Below the pieces are notes generated by a model that searched no databases, was not told the DNA's origin, and saw nothing but the letters and a program-made list of their open reading frames with translations. Shown piece after piece: positions 1 through 9,000 of a stretch of 64,000 nt of DNA (position 1 is the stretch's first letter; every line of letters starts with the position of its first letter). The stretch is taken from assembly GCF_003349955.1 (NCBI RefSeq), contig NZ_QLKQ01000019.1, positions 1 to 64,000 of the forward strand, read 5' to 3'. The DNA comes from Azospirillum brasilense. GTDB lineage: Bacteria > Pseudomonadota > Alphaproteobacteria > Azospirillales > Azospirillaceae. A program made the position numbers and the translations under genes.

Positions 1-85
1 GGGTGATGGCGGACGGAGGGGGCGGGGAAGCGCGGGGGCGTCCCCGCCCGTCCTCCCGGTCCGTGGCGGCGTCAGGGTGCCGCGG

Positions 86-736
86 TCAGGCGACGGCTTC
101 GGCCGCCTCCGGCGTCGCGCCCTTGCGGTGGCGGGCCTCCTCGAACTTCTCGCGGAAATAGGCCTTCACCTTTTCCGGCTGGAAGGTCAGGAAGGTGCCG
201 CCCGACGCGAAGTGCTGCTGGAAGACCTTGCCCAGCGCGTAGGTGAAGGCGCTGTTGAAGGCCGGCTGGGTGGCCAGCCGCGTCACCGTGCCGATCACCG
301 GCACCGACCGCAGAGCCATGTTGAACGCCATGGAGCCGAGCAGGCCGCCGGCCAGCGCGGTCGGGGCGACCGTTGCGAGCAGCGTGCCGATCACGGACCG
401 GCCGATGTCGCCGCGGAAGTCGACGCCGTGCAGTTCCGACAGTTCCTTGAGCAGGCGGAGCTGGACGACGGCGAGCGCCGCGGTGTCCACGAAGTTCAGC
501 GGGATGATGCCCGCCGCGGCGGACAGCAGCACATGCTTGCGGATGATCTCCGCCGCCTGCGCCTCGGTGGAGACCGGAACGGCCGGGGGGGATTCCGGAG
601 CGGCCGCGGACGTGCTGGCGGTTGTGCTGGCGGTTTCCGGGGCGGCCGTCGCGGCCTCCGGAGCCGGGGTGGGGGTCGGGACGGCGGCCGTTTCCGGCTT
701 CGCCTTGCCGCCCGGTGTTTCCTTCTCACTGACCAT
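86..736 (-). CDS. DUF697-type membrane protein
   Basis: This is a 216-residue protein. The first 70 residues are a low-complexity Ala/Pro/Thr/Ser tail. After it comes a conserved-looking region that starts with AAEIIRKHVLLSAAAGIIP and contains two hydrophobic stretches, around GIIPLNFVDTAALAVVQ and SVIGTLLATVAPTALAGGLLG. The pattern (a polar helix, then paired hydrophobic helices ending in a YALGKVFQQHF segment) fits the DUF697 family of small inner-membrane proteins, whose function is not known to me. I chose the ATG at 736 rather than an upstream in-frame start at 781 because a GGAG lies nine bases before it. The gene stands alone, downstream of the peptide synthetase operon on the same strand and behind a terminator-like hairpin, so it is probably a separate transcript. 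Confidence 0.75.
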   Translation of the reverse strand: MVSEKETPGGKAKPETAAVPTPTPAPEAATAAPETASTTASTSAAAPESPPAVPVSTEAQAAEIIRKHVLLSAAAGIIPLNFVDTAALAVVQLRLLKELSELHGVDFRGDIGRSVIGTLLATVAPTALAGGLLGSMAFNMALRSVPVIGTVTRLATQPAFNSAFTYALGKVFQQHFASGGTFLTFQPEKVKAYFREKFEEARHRKGATPEAAEAVA

Positions 737-848
737 GCTGTGGTGCTCCAAAAAGGGACGTTGTCGAGAGAAAATCAGCAATGAACGCCGCGCATCGGAA
801 TGGTTCGCGGCTACAGTCGGCCCCGAAGGGACGGCCCGCTCCGAAAAC

Positions 849-870
849 GCCGCCGGTGGTGGCCGGCGGC
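849..870 (-). terminator. Putative intrinsic terminator of the peptide synthetase operon
   Basis: An 8-bp perfect stem (GCCGCCGG with CCGGCGGC) closes a 6-base loop. Read on the minus strand it is followed by GTTTTC. It sits about 70 bases after the last gene of the minus-strand operon (stop at 940) and before the DUF697 gene, where a terminator is expected. The T run is short. Confidence 0.5.
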
Positions 871-939
871 ACCGTCATATGGGCTAACGAATTCAGTTGT
901 TTTCGTCAAAGGTTTTGCCACTATAAAGAACATGGATAC

Positions 940-1692
940 TCAGTTTGTGTCCTTTGGATTTTCCTCAATCAGGTTTCTGACAATCGAAGAGCGCTGCCCG
1001 TGCAGGAAGAAATGGCCGCCGGGAAGCGTGCGCAGGCTGAAACCCGCCCCGGCCAACCGTTCCCACCCGGCGACCTCCGCCACCGTGGCCTCCGCGTCCT
1101 CCGTCCCGGCAAAAGCCAGGATCGGGACCGGAAGCTGCGGCGGATCGGGTTCGAGAAAGGCGTCGGACATGGCGAAGTCGGCCCGCAGCGTGGGCAGCAT
1201 CAGCTCCATCAGGTCGTCGCAAGCCAGCACCTCCGGCGGGGTGCCGCCCAGCGCGGCGAGGCGGGCGCGGAAGGCCGCGTCGTCCAGGGCACGGGTGGAA
1301 GGCCGCCGCGATGGCGCGTGCGGCGGCCGGCGTCCCGACACGGCCAGCAGGGCGGGCGGGCGCCCTTGCGCCACCAGCGCGCGGGCGGTGGCGTAGGCCA
1401 GCGTCGCGCCCAGCGAGTGGCCGAACAGGACCAGCGGGCGGTCTTCCAGCGGTTCCAAGGCGGTCAGCAGGGCGGGCACGGCGTCCTGCACCCGGTTCAG
1501 CGGCGGTTCGCCGATGCGGCTCTCCCGCCCCGGCAGGCGCACGGCCATCAGCTCCGCCTCCGGTCCGGCATCGGGCGCCCAGTCCCGGAAGATGGCGGCG
1601 CCGGCGCCGGCGTAAGGGAAGCAGACCAGCCTTCGGCGTGGGTTCGCCACCGGGTGGAAGCGTTGCAGCCAGGAGGAGCGGGGCGGGGCCAT
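940..1692 (-). CDS. Type II thioesterase of the NRPS operon
   Basis: This 250-residue alpha/beta hydrolase belongs to the type II thioesterase family (GrsT/RifR-like), which clears misprimed or stalled acyl groups from carrier domains. The N-terminal motif LVCFPYAGAGAAIFRDW and the catalytic serine motif GHSLGAT are both present. A late His motif, LPGGHFFLH, supplies the triad histidine. The long reading frame extends upstream to 1896, but the extension reads antisense-like and overlaps the transporter. The ATG at 1692 overlaps the stop of the preceding exporter gene as TGATG, indicating translational coupling. It is the last gene of the synthetase operon, which suggests a proofreading role for the peptide assembly line. 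Confidence 0.9.
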   Translation of the reverse strand: MAPPRSSWLQRFHPVANPRRRLVCFPYAGAGAAIFRDWAPDAGPEAELMAVRLPGRESRIGEPPLNRVQDAVPALLTALEPLEDRPLVLFGHSLGATLAYATARALVAQGRPPALLAVSGRRPPHAPSRRPSTRALDDAAFRARLAALGGTPPEVLACDDLMELMLPTLRADFAMSDAFLEPDPPQLPVPILAFAGTEDAEATVAEVAGWERLAGAGFSLRTLPGGHFFLHGQRSSIVRNLIEENPKDTN

Positions 1693-3344
1693 CACGCCGG
1701 CTCCGGTGCGAACAGGTGGTGATGGGCGTGGCCTTCCTCGATGTGGCCCTCGTTCATGTGATAGACGCGGTCGGCGAGGCCGAACCAGCGCTCGTCGTGG
1801 GTCACGCAGATGACGATTTTGCCCATGGCTTTCAGTTCCGGCAGCAGTTCCTCGTAGAAGACGCGGCGGAAATGCGGGTCCTGGTCGGCGGCCCACTCGT
1901 CCAGCACGATCACCGGCTTGTCCTCCAACTGCGCGACGACGAGGGCGAGGCGCTTGCGCTGGCCGGTGGACAGGGCGACCGTGCTGAAACCGCCGTCCGC
2001 AACCGTCACCTTGTCCTGCATCTCCAGCCGCTCCAGCAGGGCGTGGACGCGTGCCGGGTCGGGGTCGGCGACGCCGTAGAGCCGGCGCGACAGGTGATAG
2101 TCGGAGAAGATGGCCGAGATCATGTCGCGGTAGCTCTGCATCCGCTCCGCCGTCACCGGCTCCCCGTCGGCAAGCAGCCGGCCGTCGTCCAGCGGCATCA
2201 GCCCGGTCAGCAGGCGCAGCATGGTCGATTTGCCGGAGCCGTTGCCGCCAGTGACGAAGGTGATCTCGCCCGCCCGGAACTCCGCCGACAATGGTCCCAC
2301 GGCAAAGACGGGCGAGCCCGCGTCATCGTGATAGGCGAAGGTGGCGTCGGTCAGCGCGATGCGGGCGGGCGGACCGGGCAGCCGCTCCGCCCCCTCGTCC
2401 GGGGCGCTTCCGGCGGCGGCGCGCAGCCGCTCCTCCATCGTCTCGATGTTGGACAGGGCCATCTCGGTTTGGGCGACCAGCGGGGTCACGAAGGAGACGG
2501 TGCTGACCGGCCCGACGATGAACAGCGCCGCCGTGGTCGCCGCCACCACCACCGTGTGATAGCCGGTGGTGAACAGAGGCACGACGAAGACCATCATGCC
2601 GATCAGCGTGTAGAACATCGCCTCGACCAGCGCGAAGTTGCGGCCCCACCGCTCCTTCATGTCCACATTCACCGCGCGCGCCCGGGACGAGGCGTCGGCG
2701 AGGTCGCGGATCAGCCCGTCGCCGCGGCGGCGGTTCATCCGCACCTCCTTGAAGCCGCGCAGCAGGTCGGTCAGCCCGTCGAAGACGCGGGTCTCGGCCG
2801 CCGCCGCCTCCACCATGCCGCGCCGCAGGCGCTGCACCCGCGCCACCTTCACGGCCACGGCGATCCCGGCGAAGGCGAAGGCCATCACGCAGGCCAGCGG
2901 CGACAGCCAAGCCAGATAGACCGCCAGGAAGACCAGCATCACCGCCTGCTGCCCGCCGATCGCCAGAAGGGGCAGGGTCTGGGCCAGCGTCTGGGTGTCC
3001 TGGGTCAGCACGCCGTGCAGCGACGCCCGTCCGATGCGGTCCACGGTCACGAGGTCGGCGCGGCGCACCAGATCGAACAGGCGCAGGCGGATCTTGTGGA
3101 TCAGCCGCTCGGCATCCTGGGACGCGGTGACCAGCGCGTAATTGTGGGTCACCCCGAACAGCGTCACCGTGACCGCGTACATCACCAGAAGCCTGGGGCT
3201 GATGATGCCTTTGGCGGCGTCCTTGGCGGCGACGTCGACCAGCCACAGCAGCGCCGCGGTCGCGATCGCCGACAGGACGTTCATCAGGGCGAGCGTGCGC
3301 AGGTTGTCCGGAAGCTCGCGCAGGACGATGGCGGCCAGCCTCAT
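1692..3344 (-). CDS. Peptide exporter, fused permease-ATPase (SyrD/PvdE-like), subunit 2
   Basis: The product is 550 residues: an N-terminal block of about six transmembrane helices (roughly residues 10-300) and a C-terminal nucleotide-binding domain. The Walker A is GGNGSGKST, the signature LSTGQRKRLALV, and the Walker B VIVLDEWAADQD followed by CVTHDE. The DEWAADQDPHFR stretch is typical of the cyclic-peptide/siderophore exporter group (SyrD, PvdE, YojI). Its start overlaps the upstream exporter gene by four bases (ATGA) and its stop overlaps the thioesterase gene. Two similar half-transporters in tandem suggest a heterodimer that exports the operon's peptide across the inner membrane. The substrate is inferred from context only. 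Confidence 0.9.
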   Translation of the reverse strand: MRLAAIVLRELPDNLRTLALMNVLSAIATAALLWLVDVAAKDAAKGIISPRLLVMYAVTVTLFGVTHNYALVTASQDAERLIHKIRLRLFDLVRRADLVTVDRIGRASLHGVLTQDTQTLAQTLPLLAIGGQQAVMLVFLAVYLAWLSPLACVMAFAFAGIAVAVKVARVQRLRRGMVEAAAAETRVFDGLTDLLRGFKEVRMNRRRGDGLIRDLADASSRARAVNVDMKERWGRNFALVEAMFYTLIGMMVFVVPLFTTGYHTVVVAATTAALFIVGPVSTVSFVTPLVAQTEMALSNIETMEERLRAAAGSAPDEGAERLPGPPARIALTDATFAYHDDAGSPVFAVGPLSAEFRAGEITFVTGGNGSGKSTMLRLLTGLMPLDDGRLLADGEPVTAERMQSYRDMISAIFSDYHLSRRLYGVADPDPARVHALLERLEMQDKVTVADGGFSTVALSTGQRKRLALVVAQLEDKPVIVLDEWAADQDPHFRRVFYEELLPELKAMGKIVICVTHDERWFGLADRVYHMNEGHIEEGHAHHHLFAPEPA

Positions 3345-4990
3345 GCCACGCCCTCCGCCGCGAGGGTCAGCTCGGTCAGGCGGCCTTCCTCCATGTGCAG
3401 GCGGCGGTCGGCGACGTCGAAGTAATGGTCGTCATGGGTCACCGCCACGATGGTCAGGCCGCGCCGCTTCAGCTCCGGCACGACCTCCCGGTAGAACTTG
3501 AAGCGGAAATGCGGGTCCTGGTCGGCGGCCCATTCGTCGAGGATCAGGATCGGCGCCTTTTCCAGGATCGCCGCGACGAGACCCAGCCGCTTGCGTTGCC
3601 CGGCGGACAGGTCGCGCCGCCCGAAGCGGTCGCCTTCCAGCGCGGTGACCCGCTCCATCTCCATCCAGCGCATCAGTTCGGCGGCCTCCACAGGGTTGAG
3701 GGCGTCCTGGCCGTAGAGCCGGGCGAACAGGTGGAAGTCGGCGAAGACGGTGGCCATCAGTTCGCGGTAGGCGGCGATGCGCTGCGGCCCGACCGGAACC
3801 CCGTCCACCGTGATCCGTCCCTGCGGCGGGTGGTAGAGGCCGGTCAGCAGCTTGATGAAGGTCGATTTGCCGGACCCGTTGCCGCCGGTGATGAAGATCA
3901 CCTCGCCGCGCCGGATGGTCAGGTCGAAGGGGCCGACCGCGAAGGGCGGCTCGCCCGGCGGCGATGGGAAGGCGAACGCCACCGCCTCCATCCTCACCTC
4001 GGCGAAGTTGACGGGCACCGGCAGGGCGGGGCCGTCGCTCCCGGTCTCGGCCAGTTCGGCGAGCTGGCCTTCCAGGGCCATCATGCGCCCGGCGGCGGCC
4101 TCCGCGGCGCTCATCACCGCCAGCGACTGCATCAGCCCGAAGACCGGGGCGGACATGAAGAAGATGGCGGCGGTGATCTTCACCAGCTCCGCCGAGATGG
4201 CGCTGGAGTAGGACGGCACGACGAAGACGACCACGCCCAGCATCAGGTTGAAGGCGCATTCGCCGAACACGAACTGCTGCCAGGTGTGCAGATGCACCGC
4301 GCCGCGGGCCGTGGTGGTGCGGCCGGACACGGTGGCGAAGGCGGCGTTCAGGTCGCGGCTGCGCGCGCTGTTCAGCCGCTGTTCCTTGAAGCCGTCGAAC
4401 AGGTCCGACACGCCTTCGAACAGGGTGGCCTCCTCGGCCATCATGGCGCGCTGCCGCTCCTCCAGCGCGCGGCCCAGCCGGATGTAGAACCACGTCCCGG
4501 TGCCGAGCAGCCCGCCGATCAGGAGAAAGGCGACCGGCGAGATGGTGGCGATGTAGAGCAGGATCGTCCCGGTCAACAGGACCGAGCGCACCGTCAGCGC
4601 CAGGAACTGCGAATTCTGCGAGATGAGCTGGCTGCTCTGCGTCACGCTTTCGAACAGCGGGGTCTGGCCGAAGCGCTCCAGCTTCCACAGGTCGGCGCGG
4701 CGGATCTGGTCGAGCAGCCGCATGCGCAGGCTGTCCACCACCTCCTCCGCGTCCGCCGACAGATGGGCGACCATGCGGCCTTCCAGGAGCATGTAGAGAA
4801 GGACGCTGACGACGAAGGCGGCGGCCAGCGGCACGTTGACGAAATCGGCCTTTTCCGCCGCGATCTCCTCCGCCCCGCGGTTGACCAGGGCGAGCACCAG
4901 CGTGGAGAAGAGGGCCGACCCCAAAGCGTAAAGAACCAGCCGGCGCAGCGGCGCCGGTCCCAGCCGTCCCAGCAGGCGGAGGAGGTTCAT
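3341..4990 (-). CDS. Peptide exporter, fused permease-ATPase (SyrD/PvdE-like), subunit 1
   Basis: This 549-residue protein is paralogous to its downstream neighbour. The first 300 residues contain about six hydrophobic helices. The ATPase domain shows Walker A GGNGSGKST, signature LSAGQRKRLGLV, Walker B LILDEWAADQD and the switch VAVTHDD. All catalytic elements look intact in both members of the pair, so two ATP sites are expected if they pair. The start overlaps the dioxygenase stop (ATGA). Members of this family carry peptides or siderophore precursors to the periplasm in bacteria such as Pseudomonas; here the likely cargo is the NRPS product. Homodimers of each subunit cannot be excluded. 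Confidence 0.9.
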   Translation of the reverse strand: MNLLRLLGRLGPAPLRRLVLYALGSALFSTLVLALVNRGAEEIAAEKADFVNVPLAAAFVVSVLLYMLLEGRMVAHLSADAEEVVDSLRMRLLDQIRRADLWKLERFGQTPLFESVTQSSQLISQNSQFLALTVRSVLLTGTILLYIATISPVAFLLIGGLLGTGTWFYIRLGRALEERQRAMMAEEATLFEGVSDLFDGFKEQRLNSARSRDLNAAFATVSGRTTTARGAVHLHTWQQFVFGECAFNLMLGVVVFVVPSYSSAISAELVKITAAIFFMSAPVFGLMQSLAVMSAAEAAAGRMMALEGQLAELAETGSDGPALPVPVNFAEVRMEAVAFAFPSPPGEPPFAVGPFDLTIRRGEVIFITGGNGSGKSTFIKLLTGLYHPPQGRITVDGVPVGPQRIAAYRELMATVFADFHLFARLYGQDALNPVEAAELMRWMEMERVTALEGDRFGRRDLSAGQRKRLGLVAAILEKAPILILDEWAADQDPHFRFKFYREVVPELKRRGLTIVAVTHDDHYFDVADRRLHMEEGRLTELTLAAEGVA

Positions 4991-6018
4991 CGAGTGGAAT
5001 CCTGCGGCGTAGAGTCCTGCGGAGCGCCATCCTGCGAAGCACCGTCATCGATGCGGATGCGTAGCGCGTGACGCTCCGGGTCGGCGAAGGCGCCGCGGCC
5101 GTGGAGCGCCTCGTGGTTGTTCATCGCCAGCAGGCTGTCGGACTCCATGAAGGTCTCCAGCCGCCGCGCCGGGTTGTCCAGCTCCGCCTGGAGAATGGCG
5201 AGCGCGCGGCGGACCGCCGGCGTGTCGTGTTCCGGCCGGTCGGCCAGCCCGCGGCGCAGCGTGTCGGTGCGGAAGCGGATGAGCGGGCGGTCGCCGAAGA
5301 TGGTGGCGAAGGTCACCTCCACCGCATCCCGCGACCCGCTGCGGGTGAAGGTGGTGGGGATGCGGAAGGGCAGCGCGGTCCGCGACAGCAGGTCCAGCGC
5401 CCAGCGCCCCTCGTCGCTGCCGGCCAGAGCCGCGCGGACGCAGCGGGCGTCGCGCAGGCTGGACCGCCCGCCGCCGCAGGCCGCCGCCCGGGCGAAATAG
5501 AGCAGCATGTAGCGTTCGGGGGTCGCGAAATACTGGGTGTCGGTGTGGAAATCGGCCTCGTCGGCGTGCTCGGAGAAGGTGGAGGCGGTGCCGCTGCGGA
5601 CCAGCTCGGGGCGGAGCTTGACGTCCCACACCACCTTGCGGTCGATCCGGTCGGTGGCGGTCGGCGCGCCGATTCCGACGGCCAGCGCGTAGAGCAGGCG
5701 GCGCCGGGTGTCGAGATCGTGGGGGCCGAGATGGGCGCGGCGGATCAGAACGCCGCTGTGGCTGGTCTCCAGCCGGTCGCGGATCGCCGTGGCCAGGGCG
5801 GACAGGCCGGGTGCCGCCTCCGCCAGTTCGCCGCGCAAGCCCTCCTCCCGCCCGTCCGGGACAAGGGCGGCGGCGTCGCTCTCCGCCCCGTGGCGGGCGG
5901 CCAGGAGGGCCAGCACACGCGCCGCCTCGGAGTCGGGCAGCGGCCCCACGGTGAACTCCCCGATGCGGAAGCCGAGATCCTGGACATGGGTCAGCATGGT
6001 GGCTCCGGAGGCGGTCAT
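4987..6018 (-). CDS. TauD/TfdA-family Fe(II)/2-oxoglutarate dioxygenase, probable peptide or amino-acid hydroxylase
   Basis: The 343-residue product is a TauD-like (clavaminate synthase-like) non-haem iron oxygenase. The iron ligands are visible: FHTDTQYF gives the HxD pair and EALHGRGAF the distal histidine. RHALRIRID supplies the arginine that binds 2-oxoglutarate. Such enzymes in NRPS operons usually hydroxylate an amino acid free, on a carrier domain or in the peptide. The first ATG (6018) overlaps the synthetase stop as ATGA; a second ATG at 5997 is possible. The C-terminus ends in a short repetitive tail (SQDGAPQDSTPQDSTR) from a small DNA repeat, absent from typical family members. Which residue it modifies cannot be read from sequence. 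Confidence 0.85.
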   Translation of the reverse strand: MTASGATMLTHVQDLGFRIGEFTVGPLPDSEAARVLALLAARHGAESDAAALVPDGREEGLRGELAEAAPGLSALATAIRDRLETSHSGVLIRRAHLGPHDLDTRRRLLYALAVGIGAPTATDRIDRKVVWDVKLRPELVRSGTASTFSEHADEADFHTDTQYFATPERYMLLYFARAAACGGGRSSLRDARCVRAALAGSDEGRWALDLLSRTALPFRIPTTFTRSGSRDAVEVTFATIFGDRPLIRFRTDTLRRGLADRPEHDTPAVRRALAILQAELDNPARRLETFMESDSLLAMNNHEALHGRGAFADPERHALRIRIDDGASQDGAPQDSTPQDSTR

Positions 6019-9000
6019 CGGGAGAAGAGGCGGGTGAAGAGGTCCGCGGCGGCGCGCAGCATGTCGGCCTGCCCGGCGCGGGGAACCGGCGGCCAGCCGA
6101 AGCCCATGCGGCCGAGCAGTTCCTGCGTGCGTTCGGAGGTCAACTCCTGCCGCCGACCGCGCGCTTGGGGGGAGCGCCCGCTGTAGAGCCCGAAGCCCTC
6201 CAACGTCTGGGCCAGCGCACCGTCCATGTCGGGTTCGCCGATGGCACGCTCCAGCCGGTCGAGCAGCGCGTCGAAATCGACCGCCTGCACGGCGCCCGCC
6301 ATTCCCGCCGCCGAGGTGACGAAGTCGGCCAGCGTGTCGCGGCGGTGGTTCTCCACATGGTGAGTCTCGTTGGCGAGGCCGGCGGCGCCGGCCAGCAGCG
6401 CGACGGCACGGGCCACGAGGTCCACATGGCACAGCCAGACGTGCGAGTCGTCGGGCACAACTCTCAGCCGGACGAAGGCGGCCAGTTGCCGAAAGAAGGC
6501 GTTGTCCCGCAGGTTGAGCTGCAACGGCCCGCCCTCCGCCGCGAAGACGACGTTGCCGACGCGATGGATGCTGGCGTTGCGCAGGTCGCCGCGCGCCGCC
6601 GTGACCAGCCGTTCCGCCTCCTGCTTGCTGCGGACGTAATAGTTCTCGTCGAGCGTCTCCGGCACCGCGTCGTATTCGGTGACCAGTTTGAAGCCGTCCT
6701 CCGGCGCCTTGCCGGTGACCGACAGGGTGGAGATCAGGTGGAAGTCCGCCGGGTCGCCGCGCCGCGCGGCGGCAAGGTCGAGGAGCCGGCGCGTCGCCTC
6801 CACGTTGTCGGCGTGGAACGCCGCGTAATGGCCGAAATGGTTCACGTTGGCCGCGCAATGGAAGACCGCCCGCACCCCCTCCGCCAGCGCGCCGCGTGCC
6901 GTGGGTGTGAGGCCCAGCCCGTCGCGGCGCAGGTCGCAGGCCCGCACGGTCAGGCGCGGATCGGCGACCAGGGCGGCGCCGTTGTCCGCTCCGAAGTAGC
7001 CGGCCAGGACGCGGCCGAGCCGGATGCGGGCGGCGCCGTCGTCGCCCCCGCGGACTAGGGCGGTCACCCGCCGCGCCGGATCGGACAGCAGTTCCCGCAG
7101 CAGATAGGCGCCAAGATAACCGGTGGACCCGGTCAGCAGCACGTCACCGTAGTCACGCCGCTCCGTCCCGTCGAAGGCGGCGTAGGCCGCGTTGCGCGCC
7201 TCGTAGGCTTGCTGCTGCTCGGCCAGCGCCCGGTCGCGGGCGGCGTCGAAGGCGGGCAGGGTCGCCTGATAGTCCCGCCAATGAGAGCGGACGGCGGCGA
7301 TCACCCGTTGCAGATGGTCCGGCTGGGGCCGCAGGCGCAGCGCGAAATCCGCCAGCACCGGAGCTTCGTAGAGATCGTTGATCTTACAGGAAAATTCACG
7401 GCGCAGGCGGTTGACCACGGCGATCGCCCGCAGGCTGTCGCCGCCCAGCTCGAAGAAGCCGGCCTCCCGCCCCGGAACGGGCCGCTGGAGCTGCTCGGCC
7501 CATAGTTCGGCCACCCGCTGCTCCACCGCGTTGCGCGGCGGGGTGTGGGCGCCGCAGGCTGTGCCGTCGGAGGGCGCGTGGTCGGCCAGCGCTTGCAGCA
7601 GCGCCTTGCGGTCGACCTTGCCGGCCACGGTCACCGGGATCGCCGGCACCCGGATCACCGCCGCCGGCACCATGTAGGCGGGCAGCGTCGTTGCCATATG
7701 GGCGGCCCAGGCGGCTTGCGTCGGCTCGGCGGCGTCCGGGGCGAGGCTGACGAAGGCCCACAGCGTCTGGGCGCCGCCCGGCGGCGAGTCCACCAGGGCA
7801 ACCGCCTGCTGCACACCGGGGTGGGATTCCAGCCGGTGCTCGATCTCGCCCAGCTCCACGCGCTGGCCGCGCAGCTTCACCTGGCTATCCGACCGCCCGA
7901 GCACCAGAAGCTCGCCATTGGGCAGCCAGCGGCCGAGGTCGCCGGTGCGGTAGCGGCGGCCCTTCGGCGTCTCGACGAAGGCGGCGGTGGTCAGGTCGGG
8001 CCGGTTCAGGTAGCCGATGGCCAGCCCCAGGCCGCTCAGCCAGACATGGCCGACGGCGCCGGGGGGCACCGGCTCGCCGTCCTCGTCCAGGATGTGGATG
8101 GCGGTGTTGGGCAGCGGGCGCCCGGCGCTCATCCACGGTGAGTCCGGGGACAGGATGCCGATGCTCGCCGCGGCGGTGTTCTCGGTTGGGCCGTAGCCGT
8201 TGACGTAGCGCAGCCGCGCCGCGTAGTGCAGGGCGTCGGCGGCGTTGGGCGGCTCGCCCACCGTCATCAGGATGCGCAAGGTCGGCAGGTCGGCCTGCTC
8301 GAACAGCCGCAGGTAGGAGGGCGGCAGGGTGGCGGAGGTGACGCCCAGCCGCTCCATCCTGGCGCGCAGCCCGGCGATGTCGTCCATCTCGGCGCGGCGG
8401 ATCGGCACAAGGGCGCCGCCCGTCGCCCAGGTCATCACGCAATCGGAGATCCAGGCGTCGAAGGAGGGGGAGGAGCTGAGGAGCGTCCGCTCGTCCGGCT
8501 GGATGCCCATCATCCGCGCCATCGACAGGCCGAGGTTCAGCATACCGCCATGATGCAGCACGACCCCCTTCGGCACCCCGGTCGATCCCGAGGTGTGGAT
8601 GATGTAGGCGGGATCGCCGGGACCGCTGCGTTCCCCGGCCTCCGGCTCATGGGCGTGGGCGGCACGGAACTCCTCGGACAGGGCTTCCGGGCGGAGGACG
8701 GCGTATCCGGCTTGCGCCAGCGCGTCGGGCAGGGGATGGCCGTCCAGAGCCACGATCACGCGGATCGCGGCGTCGCGGGCGATGAAGGCCAGCCGGTCCG
8801 CCGGCAGGTCGCGGGTCAGCGGCAGATAGGCGGCCCCGGCCTTCCAGATCGCCAGCACCGCTTCGGGCAGGGCGGGCGAGCGTTCCGTCAGGACGCTGAC
8901 CGCGTCGCCGCTTCGCACACCCTGCGCCAGCAGCGCATGGGCCAGCGCGTTGGCGCGCGCGTTCATCGTGGCGTAGCTGACCGCGCCGCCGTCGGTGATG

